From: Balanoglossus misakiensis
Taxonomy: Eukaryota > Hemichordata
Direction of reading: 5' to 3'
Length of the DNA: 64,000 bases
NCBI GenBank assembly: GCA_040954595.2
Contig: CM082586.2
Location: 8,618,001-8,682,000, forward strand
This document shows, one piece after another, positions 1-10,133 of the stretch. The position numbers were made by a program, and so were the translations under genes. Each line of letters opens with the position of its first letter. Within the stretch, counting starts at the first letter, position 1. A model generated the notes under the pieces. It saw only the letters and a list, made by a program, of their open reading frames with translations, did no database searches and was not told the DNA's origin.

Positions 1-11
1 TTGATGGCGGT

Positions 12-13
12 TG

Positions 14-52
<39 letters not shown>

Positions 53-76
53 CGATGATGATGATGAAAATACAGT
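12..76. repeat. (GAT)n microsatellite
   Basis: Almost uninterrupted GAT/ATG triplets with one GAC interruption. Simple repeat with no gene signal. Confidence 0.9.
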
Positions 77-560
77 AATTTGTGATGATGAGTTTTTATT
101 TATACTTGTCAAGTACACTTAGCTAAAAGGCAAAATTTAGTAATTATGTAGTATGATGATATTAGGTAATAACAGTTTTGAGGACTTTCTTGAACTTGTA
201 AATTGAAATGATGATTTTCTAAAAGGAGCTCAAACTAGAAAATGGTATAATACAGAAATTACATAATATGTAGAAAGGAGGTAACTACAGTAATAATTTG
301 TTGATAATTTGTGTAATTTTAGTTTCATATGGGACTGCATCATTGACAATGATTTGGTAACTGAGTACTGGTCCATTTTTCTCCCATGGAAGTGGAGATA
401 GTGTCACGTTTTATAAGTCTTTTGGGTAAAGAAATAAGTTTATCAGAGTATTTCAATGGGTAATGTGCATCAACTGGCTAACGAGCCAACAAAGAAAGAC
501 AATGAAAGTATACCAGAGGTAACATCAAACCTGCCCTGTCTATTATAATGAATTAATATT
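77..560. other. AT-rich stretch with no gene seen
   Basis: No long open frame, no convincing splice-bounded exon and no inverted repeat seen. It leads into the segmental array that starts near 560. Confidence 0.5.
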
Positions 561-2369
561 TACTATTTATTATTTGTTGCAGGTTTTAGGGTATGTTAGC
601 AGCCAAGTTACAGTCTTTACCAGTCAATCAGTTATAATTATTTACACATCTTTTCTCATTAGTTTCAGATTTCCATGATGCAGTATAGCCTCCATCCCAT
701 GATGCAGTATAGTCTCCATCCCATGATGCAGTATAGCCTCTAGCCCATGATGCAGTATAGCCTCCATCCCATGATGCAGTATAGCCTCCATCCCATGATG
801 CAGTATAGCCTCCATCCCATGATGCAGTATAGCCTCCAGCCCATGATGCAGTATAGCCTCCATCCCATGATGCAGTATAGCCTCCATCCCATGATGCAGT
901 ATAGCCTCCATCCCATGATGCAGTATAGCCTCCATCCCATGATGCAGTATAGCCTCCAGCCCATGATGCAGTGTAGCCTCCAGCCCATGATGCAGTATAG
1001 CCTCCATCCCATGATGCAGTATAGCCTGCATCCCATGATGCAGTATAGCCTCCAGCCCATGATGCAGTGTAGCCTCCAGCCCATGATGCAGTATAGCCTC
1101 CATCCCATGATGCAGTATAGCCTCCATCCCATGATGCAGTATAGCCTCCAGCCCATGATGCAGTATAGCCTCCATCCCATGATGCAGTATAGCCTCCAGC
1201 CCATGATGCAGTATAGCCTCCATCCCATGATGCAGTGTAGCCTCCAGCCCATGATGCAGTGTAGCCTCCATCCCATGATGCAGTATAGCCTCCATCCCAT
1301 GATGCAGTATAGCCTCCATCCCATGATGCAGTATAGCCTCCAGCCCATGATGCCGTATAGCCTCCATCCCATGATGCAGTATAGCCTCCATCCCATGATG
1401 CAGTATAGCCTCCATCCCATGATGCAGTATAGCCTCCATCCCATGATGCAGTATAGCCTCCAGCCCATGATGCAGTGTAGCCTCCAGCCCATGATGCAAT
1501 ATATCCTCCTGTCCAGACGCCAAACGCATACAGGTAACCAGGTAACATGATTCATGAGGTGTTAGTATGCAAATTAATTTTGTGTGAGCAGCCATTGAGT
1601 CATTACATTCATAAGCCACAAAGAAAATCTGAATGTCAGAAATGTCCATAGATTCACGTACAAGTCTTATGGTGTCTTGCATTCATGAAGACAAAAGAGT
1701 ATATTTACATCATTTTGTTTGACACAAAAATACTCAGAAATATTTTTCATTTTTGCTGATAACAGTTTCTCCCTGATGATCAACATCTGCCAAACTGGAT
1801 ATGTAGGAATTCCTGTAAAGCAGCCAAGCAGAGTTCAAAGGTAACATTTCAGCTGTAAACACCATTATCGAGGCATATGGTACAATTATTTTTTTATGAC
1901 TTGACCCCAATTTCTGTACAACTTGGTACATAGACAATGTACTGTGACACATATGCACATCAAGTTATTTTGCAGTTTGATCCAGTAACAAAAAAAATCA
2001 AGTCCAAAGCCATCAGTCAGATGTCCTTGAACTGATTCTACTCTGTCTTCATACAAGCATGACATACTCTGATGTATGTGCATGTCAATGTTTGTCTCTG
2101 TATGATCCAATATGGGGATCCGACCATGTGGCCATGGTTCTAATTGTTCATGCCTGGAGCTGCATACTCAGACTTGGTCTGTTACACTGCATTCAATCAA
2201 ACACTGTCCCTCTATAACATGGTCTGGAATTGGCTTTGTTTTAAGATGTCAATCACCTACTCTGTAAAACCAGAGCGTGATATGGCTTGCAGTCATGGGG
2301 ACAGTACCTTCGCATTGCTTGTGTTTTCCTCGACAATTTGCACTAGTTGCCTTGTACTTTTGTCACTTT
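560..2369 (+). repeat. Segmental module copy A (exon-like pair, minisatellite-expanded)
   Basis: First and longest of four related modules. On the plus strand it has an exon-like segment 'a' at 669-1533, with acceptor-like CTCATTAGTTTCAG before it and donor-like CAG|GTAACC after it. A second segment 'b' lies at 1759-1840 and ends CAAAG|GTAACA, but its acceptor-like position reads CTG instead of the CAG found in copies B-D. The tail (about 2040-2215) contains a GATCCAATATGGGGATCCGACC motif that recurs near 5290 and 5630. The exon reading is inference from conserved boundaries; no protein family is recognised, and the module may equally be non-coding duplicated DNA. Confidence 0.6.
675..1514 (+). 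repeat. 24-bp minisatellite, 35 units
   Basis: Exactly 840 bp of head-to-tail 24-mers with consensus starting ATGATGCAGTATAGCCTCCA. Units differ mainly at CCATCCC versus CCAGCCC and at TATAG versus TGTAG. Because 24 is a multiple of three, several frames on both strands stay open (plus: MMQYSLHP repeats; minus: DGGYTASW, GMEAILHH and GWRLYCIM repeats). Those long open frames are therefore by-products of the repeat. The plus frame that is open in the sister copies carries one TAG, at 741-743. The unexpanded copies at 2608, 3874 and 4457 hold only two units. Confidence 0.95.
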
Positions 2370-2564
2370 AGGCAGTTGTCCACTACTAGAATCAACACCC
2401 AATGAGAAATAAGTGTGTCTAATTAGCATACAGCCAAGTTGCAGTCTGTAGCAGTCAATCAGTTATTAGGCAGTTGTGCACTACTAGAATCAACACCCAA
2501 TGAGAAATAAGTGTGTCTAATTAGCATACAGCCAAGTTGCAGTCTGTAGCAGTCAATCAGTTAT
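2370..2564 (+). repeat. 98-bp tandem duplication
   Basis: Two near-identical direct copies beginning AGGCAGTTGT at 2370 and 2468. Both contain ACCCAATGAGAAATAAGTGT and GCAGTCTGTAGCAGTCAATC. They form the junction between module copies A and B. Confidence 0.85.
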
Positions 2565-3835
2565 AATTGTCTATTTACACATCTTTTCTCATTAGTTTCA
2601 GATTTCCATGATGCAGTGTAGCCTCCAGCCCATGATGCAATGTATCCTCCTGTCCAGACGCCAAACGCATACAGGTAACCAGGTAACATGATTCATGAGG
2701 TGTTAGTATGCAAATTAATTTTGTGTGAGCAGCCATTGAGTCATTACATTCATAAGCCACAAAGAAAATCTGAATGTCAGAAATGTCCATAGATTCACGT
2801 ACAAGTCTTATGGTGTCTTGCATTCATGAAGACAAAAGAGTGTATTTACTGTCATTTTGTTTGACACGAAAATACTTAAGAAATGTTTTTTTTTTCATTT
2901 TTGCAGATAACAGCTTCTTTCTGATGATCAACATCTGCTAAACTGGATATGAAGGAACGCCTGTAAAGCAGCCAAGCAGAGTTCAAAGGTAACATTTAAA
3001 GGGGAAATCCGCTGTAGCTGATTTCTACATAATTTGGTAGCTTTGATGTCTCTCTTTCAGAAAAAAACATATTCGCCATGTATAGGTCACGCGATTTTTG
3101 ACAAAATCTAGGGAAAGTTGGCAGAATTTCCAATATGGCGTTTACTGTAATTTGAATCATGGGAAAAAAAGCGCCAGGAGCAACTTCCGCCCACCATGGT
3201 GTGGGTGATACCATTCTCCGATTGGTGTCACTGGGCGACAGACTAGGCGTATTTTCATAGCTATTGTTTGTTCTTTGCATCAGTTGATAAACAATCATCA
3301 GCAAAGTCGAAAATTTGTCATCTATTGACAGTTTTCATGAGCTATAACCCATGAAAAATATGCAAATACGCTTAGCTTGTGACACAGTGACACCAATCGG
3401 AAAATGGTATCACCCACACCAAGGTGGGCGGAAGTTGGTCCTGGCGCTTTTTTTCCCATGATTCAAATTACAGTAAACGCCATATTGGAAATTCTGCCAA
3501 CTTTCCCTAGATTTTGTAATAAATCGCGCGACCTATACATGGCGAATATGTTTTTTTCTGAAAGAGAGACATCAAAGCTACCAAATTATGTAGAAATCAG
3601 CTACAGCGGATTTCCCCTTTAAGCTGCAAACGGCATAAGCAGGGCATATGGTACAATTTTTAGATATGACTTGCCCCAATTTCTTGAACACTTTGGTACA
3701 TAGACAATGTATTGTGACGTATATATGCACATCAAGTTATTTTGTAGTTTGATCCAGTAACAAAAAATCAAGTGCAAAGCCATTAGTCAGACATGCTTGA
3801 ACTGATTCTGTTCTGAGTAGCATTCAGTTACCTTC
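2565..3835 (+). repeat. Segmental module copy B, interrupted by a MITE
   Basis: Closest relative of copy A. Segment 'a' is 2602-2674 (73 bp) with two 24-mers, and segment 'b' is 2907-2988 with an intact TTTTTGCAG acceptor-like end. The stretch from 2675 to 2830 is nearly identical to that following segment 'a' in copy A, so the duplication is fairly recent. The 'b' frame has a stop here (TGC TAA), which argues against copy B coding in the same frame. A TTAA-flanked foldback element splits the module just after segment 'b'. Confidence 0.65.
3000..3618. mobile_element. Foldback MITE with TTAA target duplication (piggyBac-like)
   Basis: Two inverted arms of about 250 bp (3000 to about 3255, and about 3363 to 3618) start and end AGGGGAAATCCGCTGTAGC and flank a loop of about 105 bp. 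TTAA lies at both edges (2996-2999 and 3619-3622). The sister module at 4850-4880 shows the uninterrupted sequence ATATTTAAGCTGCAAA, a paralogous empty site with a single TTAA. TTAA duplication is typical of the piggyBac superfamily. There is no transposase, so the element is non-autonomous. The similar open frames on opposite strands of the two arms are mirror images of each other and not genes. Confidence 0.85.
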
Positions 3836-4430
3836 TCTATTTACAAATTTGTTCTCATTAGTTTCAGATTTCCATGTTGCAGTATAGCCTCCAGCCCATG
3901 ATGCAATATAAATATCCTGTCCAGACGCCAAACGCATACAGGTAACCAGGTAACATAATTCATGAGGTGTTATTATGCAAATTTATTGTGTGTGAGCAGC
4001 CATTTAGTCATTACATTCATAAGCCACAATGAAAATCTGTCATGAAGACAAGAGAACATATTTACTGTCATTTTGTTGACACAAAAATACTTAGAAATAT
4101 TTTTCAGTTTTGCAGATAACAGTTTCTCCCTGATGATCAAAATCTGCCACACAAGATATGTATAGGAACGCTTGTAAAGCAGCAGTGCAGAGTTCAGAGG
4201 TAATCGGGACATATGGTACAATTATTCTAATATGAACCGCATTTTCATTAAAACTTGGTACTGTGACATACATGCACATCAAGTTATTTTGCAGTTTGAT
4301 CAAATATGGCCGGCAGGCAGTCATATTTATTCAACAAATATATCATGCACAGACCGTCTATCTGTCATATGACGTTTGAACCGATTCTATTCTGACTTCG
4401 TACGAGCATGATGATGTATCATGTAATTTA
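3836..4430 (+). repeat. Segmental module copy C
   Basis: More diverged copy. Segment 'a' is 3868-3941 with two imperfect 24-mers, of which the first starts ATGTTGCAG. Segment 'b' is 4116-4199, preceded by TTTTGCAG and followed by GTAATC. Splice-like edges are kept while the interior has small indels. Confidence 0.6.
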
Positions 4431-5490
4431 TAATTTTTTTCTCATTTCAGATTTCCATGTTACAGTATAGCCTCCAGCACATGATGCAATATATCCTATA
4501 GTCCTGACGCCAAACTGGTAACCAGGTAACATGATTCCTGTGGTGTAAGTATGCAAATTAATTTTGTGTGAGCAGCCTTGAGTCATTACATTCATAAGCC
4601 ACCCCCAATGAAAATCTGAATGTCACAAAAGCCAATATTTGTCAATACATTCAGGCACAACAGTATATGGCATCTTGTGTTCTTGAAAACAGGAGATTAA
4701 TTGTCCATAGATACATTTTACTGTCATTTAGTTTGACACAAAAATGTTTATTGGCACAGTTTTCTTTTTTGCAGACAACAGTTTCTGATGATCAACATCT
4801 GCCAACCAAGATCTGTGTATGCGTGTGAAGCAGTCAAGCAGATTTCAAAGGTAATATTTAAGCTGCAAATATCATAAGTGAGGCATAATATGGTACAATT
4901 ACAGTCGAATCTCATTAATAGTACAAAAAAGTTTACAATGAAAACCCGCTTACGAAAGAACTGTCATTTATGGTCCCGAATTGGTGCCATTGTTTTTGTC
5001 ATTTTGATTTTCTTAGTTTATGTTCATATAAAGTTGTATTCCGTCCTTAAAATTTGTTGTCAACATTTATTTCTCATCCTATTTTGTGTGAATTTGAGAC
5101 CTGCGGCACAGTCATGTGATGAGAGTACATGGAAGGCAATACACACTGTAGGAAAGTAGACAATGTAGGAAGTCATCCATCTTAATTAAAGAAAATGTTC
5201 AGCCCCAGATCAGATCCTTGAACTGATTTTCTTCCATTTCACGCAAGCACGTACTCTGATGACTGTGCTTGTCAATTAAAGTTTGTCTCCATATGATCCA
5301 ATGTGGGGATCAGACCATGTGGCCATTGTTCTGATTTACCCCCCCCCCCCATTGCCATTGTTCTGATTTAATCCCCATTGTCATTGTTCTGATCCCTCCC
5401 TCCCCCCCCCCCCTTGTCATTGTTCTGATCCCCCCCCCCCACTGTATTCGTGCCTGGAGCCTTACTCAGACTCTGTCATTCAATCAAACT
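4431..5490 (+). repeat. Segmental module copy D
   Basis: Most diverged copy. Segment 'a' is 4451-4517 (acceptor-like TTTCTCATTTCAG, donor-like CTGGTAACC) and segment 'b' is 4775-4850 (GCAG before, GTAATA after). After 'b' the sequence carries CAGTCGAATCTCATTAATAG at about 4902, which resembles a Tigger/pogo-type terminus; no matching end was found. A short open frame at about 4900-5157 with a hydrophobic run is not recognised and is probably fortuitous. Confidence 0.5.
5338..5450 (+). repeat. Poly-C tracts within a short tandem repeat
   Basis: Three to four copies of a unit containing CATTGTTCTGAT, each followed by a run of C. Low complexity and likely unstable. Confidence 0.8.
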
Positions 5491-5731
5491 TGTGCGATTG
5501 CTCTGGAATATTAATGAGTTTGACTTAATCCAACACCTTCCCATTAAAGACCAAAATATGGTCCCAAGGGTGTCTGTAATTGACAAGTTTCAGTGTACCT
5601 GCATGTCAATTAATTCTGTCTCCTTTTGATCCAATGTGAGGATCCGACTATGTGGGCATTGTTCAGATTGTTTTTATGTCTTCAGCGTACGTTACTTAGA
5701 CTCGGTCTGTTACAATGTCATTCATTCAAAC

Positions 5732-5737
5732 AATAAA
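5732..5737 (+). promoter_or_regulatory. Possible polyadenylation signal AATAAA
   Basis: AATAAA follows the last copy of the module tail. If the modules are exons of a plus-strand transcript, this could mark its 3' end. There is no independent support. Confidence 0.2.
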
Positions 5738-6770
5738 GTTTAATGTTCTTACGTGTACATGTGTATGGATGTCATCACTTCGTGTAACGCTGAGAGCAAG
5801 AGCCATCAATTTCTTCATTGGGAGCTGAAAGGAGCACATTTTTGTTAATGTTGAATGTCTCTTAGCTACTATGATAAATCAAGGTAGGTGTAATGTGCTC
5901 TTTGTGTTTGTAGGAAAGAAGAGGATACAGTAGGAATTCAAAAGCCAGTGCATCAGGTGCAGAGTTTCCTCGGACAAGTTGACTTTGTTTTCGCGGACTT
6001 AAACCAACTTAGCTGTGCATGATTTCATCGTCATTTCACGAAGAGAACTTTTCCCCATATGGGGTGCAATTGAACATTGATCATTCCCTACCTCAGTTAT
6101 TAAGATCTACATTCCAATTTTTTGTACAGAGAGAGGGAGCTGGTTTAAATTAAATTGCTATGTGTACATTTCAGTATGTCAACACTGATTCAAGATTGCC
6201 ATTGAAATTTAATATTATCTCCATGAGTTATTCAGTATAACCTGAAGGGTGTTGGGTCCTAGAGACACACTAACCATAGCACGTAACAATTAACAATTAA
6301 GAGTTAACTAATACCACTAACCGGTTACAGCAGCCTTCAGGTTACCAAGTAGCCTTAGAGTGCACAATTGCACAGAATAGTGAACAAAATAAAATAGGGA
6401 TTACAGCATTATTCCTGTATTGGTACAACACTTTTGTGAAACCGTTGTGTTTAGAAAGCAAACACGACAATGAACTGTTAACAGTATTATTTGACTTGTT
6501 CCCTCTCTCTATAAACTTGATTTCTATTTTTCCATTATTGTACTTGATATAGGCAGGATGATTAATATTTAAGTATGGACATGATGTACATTAAAGGCTA
6601 TAAAGAAAAGTCAGGGTAGCTGATTGGCCTATGCATAATTCCATTGATTTTATAGCAATATGATACAAAGTTAGCTTTTATAATAGCTTTTCATAGCCAA
6701 GGAGGATTTTGCATGGGTGATAACTTGTTATTTTATATTGTTCGTTTATTTTTTTTTTTATTTGCTTGCA
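5738..6770. other. Stretch with no recognised gene
   Basis: AT-rich sequence with no long open frame, inverted repeat or tandem repeat seen. Confidence 0.5.
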
Positions 6771-6777
6771 AGCTTGT

Positions 6778-6879
6778 CCATTCATCATTCATTCATTCAT
6801 TCTCCACCCATTCATTTATTCATTTATTTGTTTATTATTTTATGTGGGGGGTGTGTGTATGCATGCATGTACCCGGGTA

Positions 6880-6910
<31 letters not shown>

Positions 6911-7043
6911 ATGTACATGTATGTACATGTAAGTATGTATGTATGTATGTATGTATGTACATGTATGTACGGTATGTGTATGTATGTATGTATGTATGTA
7001 TGTATGTATGTATGTATGTATGTACTGGTATGTATGTATGTAT
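6778..7043 (+). repeat. Compound microsatellite (ATTC)n-(TGTC)n-(GTAT)n
   Basis: CATTCATT units at 6778-6835, TGTC units at about 6884-6910, then GTAT units to 7043 with a few ACATGTATGTAC interruptions. All open frames over it are repeat artefacts. Confidence 0.9.
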
Positions 7044-8383
7044 GCATCTGTGGTTGTATTTGGTGTGTAAGCTGGTTCGTCATCATGGTCTTTGGGTGTC
7101 TGCAGTAGTACTCTGTGGTCATATTTGGTTATCTGACGAAGCTGGTTCGTCATCATGGTCTTTGGGTGTCTGCAGTAGTACTCTGTGGTCATATTTGGCA
7201 TCTGTGGTTGTATTTGGTTATCTGACGAAGCTGGTTCGTCATCATGGTCTTTGGGTGTCTGCAGTAGTACTCTGTGGTCATATTTGGCATCTGTGGTTGT
7301 ATTTGGTTATCTGACGAAGCTGGTTCGTCATCATGGTCTTTGGGTGTCTGCAGTAGTACTCTGTGGTCATATTTGGCATCTGTGGTTGTATTTGGTTATC
7401 TGACGAAGCTGGTTCGTCATCATGGTCTTTGGGTGTCTGCAGTAGTACTCTGTGGTCATATTTGGCATCTGTGGTTGTATTTGGTTATCTGACGAAGCTG
7501 GTTCGTCATCATGGTCTTTGGGTGTCTGCAGTAGTACTCTGTGGTCATATTTGGCATCTGTGGTTGTATTTGGTTATCTGACGAAGCTGGTTCGTCATCA
7601 TGGTCTTTGGGTGTCTGCAGTAGTACTCTGTGGTCATATTTGGCATCTGTGGTTGTATTTGGTTATCTGACGAAGCTGGTTCGTCATCATGGTCTTTGGG
7701 TGTCTGCAGTAGTACTCTGTGGTCATATTTGGCATCTGTGGTTGTATTTGGTTATCTGACGAGGCTGGTTCGTCATCATGGTCTTTGGGTGTCTGCAGTA
7801 GTACTCTGTGGTCCTTTTTGGCATCTGTGGTTGTTTTTGGTTATCTGACAAAGCTGGTTCGTCATCATGGTCTTTGGGTGTCTGCAGTAGTACTCTGTGG
7901 TCATATTTGGCATCTGTGGTTGTTTTTGGTTATCTGACAAAGCTGGTTCGTCATCATGGTCTTTGGGTGTCTGCAGTAGTACTCTGTGGTCCTTTTTGGC
8001 ATCTGTGGTTGTTTTTGGTTATCTGACAAAGCTGGTTCGTCATCATGGTCTTTGGGTGTCTGCAGTAGTACTCTGTGGTCCTTTTTGGCATCTGTGGTTG
8101 TATTTGGTTATCTGACGAAGCTGGTTCGTCATCATGGTCTTTGGGTGTCTGCATTAGTACTCTGTGGTCATATTTGGCATCTGTGGTTGTATTTGGTTAT
8201 CTGACGAAGCTGGTTCGTCATCATGGTCTTTGGGTGTCTGCAGTAGTACTCTGTGGTCCTTTTTGGCATCTGTGGTTGTATTTGGTTATCTGACGAAGCT
8301 GGTTCGTCATCATGGTCTTTGGGTGTCTGCAGCAGCTCTGTTGCCATATTTGGAATCTGTGGTTGTATTTAGTTATCTGACGA
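7044..8383 (+). repeat. 89-bp tandem satellite, about 15 units
   Basis: Direct head-to-tail units contain GCTGGTTCGTCATCATGGTC, TCTGCAGTAGTACTCTGTGG and GCATCTGTGGTTGTATTTGG at strict 89-bp spacing. The first unit is about 19 bp short because it lacks the GCATCTGTGG segment. Units from about 7810 to 8100 carry shared variants (TCCTTTTTGG for TCATATTTGG, GACAAAG for GACGAAG), which suggests block homogenisation. The last unit is diverged. There are no unique spacers, so this is not a CRISPR array, and the overlapping 72-codon open frames repeat every 89 bp as an artefact. Confidence 0.95.
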
Positions 8384-8700
8384 AGCTGGTTCACCAACCA
8401 TGCAGAAGCTGGTTCACCTCCCATTCAGACGCTGGTTCACCTCCCATTCAGTTGCTGGTTCACCACCCTCGCAGAAGCTGGTTCACCTCCCATTCAGTTG
8501 CTGGTTCACCACCCTCGCAGAAGCTGGTTCACCTCCCATTCAGTTGCTGGTTCACCACCCTCGCAGAAGCTGGTTCACCTCCCATTCAGTTGCTGGTTCA
8601 CCACCCTCGCAGAAGCTGGTTCACCTCCCATTCAGTTGCTGGTTCACCACCCTCGCAGAAGCTGGTTCACCTCCCATTCAGTTGCTGGTTCACCACACAT
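8384..8700 (+). repeat. 46-bp tandem array (two related 23-bp halves)
   Basis: Units alternate GCTGGTTCACCTCCCATTCA and GCTGGTTCACCACCCTCGCA, about six in all. The array begins exactly where the 89-bp array stops, at a shared GAAGCTGGTTC, so it probably grew from the edge of the older array. Confidence 0.9.
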
Positions 8701-8869
8701 GCTGAAGAAGTCACAAGATCATGATCGCTCTTCAATTTTTTTATGTCTCTGTGCGCGCGCGTCTCTCTTTCAGCAGTATGTTCATTCTGATTTAATAAAT
8801 AAAGAAAATGTATGTCTGTGTGTGAACATTTTAACATTCGTGTCTTTCTGCATGATATAATTTTTCCTC

Positions 8870-9190
8870 AGTGTTAGGGGGTATGTCTTTAATGACGTTT
8901 TCCCAATGGCTATAACAGATGAGAAGGGTTCAATTTGCAATATATTTGAGAATACCATGCATGTCTGTAATAATCTGATTTCATAATGAAAACAATTGCA
9001 ATAGATCCTTCTAGTCCAGTATAGTTACCTGGGATCAATTCATTAGCCACGTAGTATTTTGATAGCATTTGATATACCGGTATATCTGTTTTAGTCTTTA
9101 ATACAAACTTTAATTATGATTTTGCCATTCATTTACAATACAGAGTATTGTGTGAGTGTTTACAGTACTTTGATTTTTTGATGAAAATTT
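8870..9190. repeat. Diverged copy of a local repeat family
   Basis: Contains CCTCAGTGTTAGGGGG, GGCTATAACAGATGAG and TAGTCCAGTATAGTTACCTG. These resemble segments at 9905-10030 (CTGTAACGGATGAG, AAGTCCAGTATACTTTCCTG). It looks like an old duplication with an insertion of roughly 100 bp in between. Confidence 0.5.
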
Positions 9191-9826
9191 TCTTGATAAA
9201 TGCATAAATAATGTGTTTGCAGAAGCCATATAGGCATAATTGTTTTTAAATTGGGTGGGGCAGGGCAGTTAATTTGATCATGAAATAACATGGCTTACAA
9301 GAAACACATTATTTATACTTTTTGAATAATTGAAAATGGACGTATTTAAAATTACATGTTATACACGTTCAGTTTCAGTTATTTTACATGTAGACATTCA
9401 ACTGTGTGTGTCTTTTTTCCTCAGTCTTTGGGGGTCTTTAAGGAAATTTTTCTAATGCTACAAGATTTTCAATTTTCTTTTGCTTGATATTGAAAAGTAG
9501 TTAGTTTTCTTGATAAATGCATAAATAATGTGTTTGCAGAAGCCATATAGGCAAAATTGTTGTTTTAAAATAGGGTGGGGCAGGGAATTTGATCATGAAA
9601 TTACATGGCTTACATGGAACACATTATTTATACTTTTTTGAATAATTGAAATTGGACGTTTCCACTTTTTAAAATTATATTTTATACACGTTCAGTTTCA
9701 GTTATTTTACATTTAGACATTCATCTGTGTGTGTCTTTTTTCCTCAGTCTTTGGGGGTCTTTAATGAAATTTTTCCAATGCTATAAGATTTTCAACTTTC
9801 TTTTGCTTGATATTGAAAAGTAGTTA
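9191..9826 (+). repeat. 318-bp tandem duplication
   Basis: Two direct copies start TCTTGATAAATGCATAAATA at 9191 and 9509. Both contain CAGAAGCCATATAGGCA, CAGTTTCAGTTATTTTACAT and CCTCAGTCTTTGGGGGTCTT. Small indels separate them. No coding signal. Confidence 0.85.
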
Positions 9827-9866
9827 ATTTTTGTCATGTTTATTGACATTAAAAAGTAGTTTTTAT

Positions 9867-10133
9867 TTATGGAACAGTTTTGATGAGCTCGAGATTTAAC
9901 CTAATGTCCGCGACTTTTTCCTCAATTTGGGGATCTCCAAGGAGATCCCCAAATTGGAGAGATTTCCAAGCGGCTGTAACGGATGAGGTTTCCTCCAAGT
10001 ATTTCTCTTCAAGTCCAGTATACTTTCCTGCAATCAATACAGGAGTCACTTTTGACACCTGTATAGTGTTAAACAGTTTGATTTTAATCCTTTTTGTTCT
10101 TCCTATTTTAATATGAAATTTATGATTTTGCAT
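9867..10133 (-). other. Unrecognised open frame, possible exon or element remnant
   Basis: A minus-strand frame of about 88 codons ends in TAA at 9867, with an AATAAA-like run just beyond at about 9860-9866. The middle includes GKYTGLEEKYLEETSSVTAA. Its nucleotide sequence is partly repeated in decayed form at 8880-9060, so it may be a dispersed element. It contains the inverted repeat at 9923-9956. The opposite strand is also open, so coding status is uncertain and no family is recognised. Confidence 0.2.
9923..9956. repeat. Perfect 16-bp inverted repeat with 2-bp spacer
   Basis: CAATTTGGGGATCTCC, then AA, then its exact reverse complement. Near-spacerless palindromes of this length are unstable, so a recent origin or a role at DNA level is possible. 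Confidence 0.9.

Noticed and set aside
642-1682. 346-codon minus-strand open frame, and two more overlapping long frames
   Set aside because: They exist because the 24-bp repeat unit is a multiple of three with few stop-forming words; a stretch open in several frames at once is not evidence of coding.
2996-3622. Two similar open frames on opposite strands
   Set aside because: They are mirror images made by the inverted arms of a MITE.
7185-8293. Repeated 72-codon open frames
   Set aside because: Same frame reappears every 89 bp in an array whose unit is not a multiple of three; an artefact of the satellite.
7044-8383. CRISPR-like array
   Set aside because: All 89 bp of the unit repeat, there are no variable spacers and no cas genes, and the DNA is from an animal. 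It is a tandem satellite.
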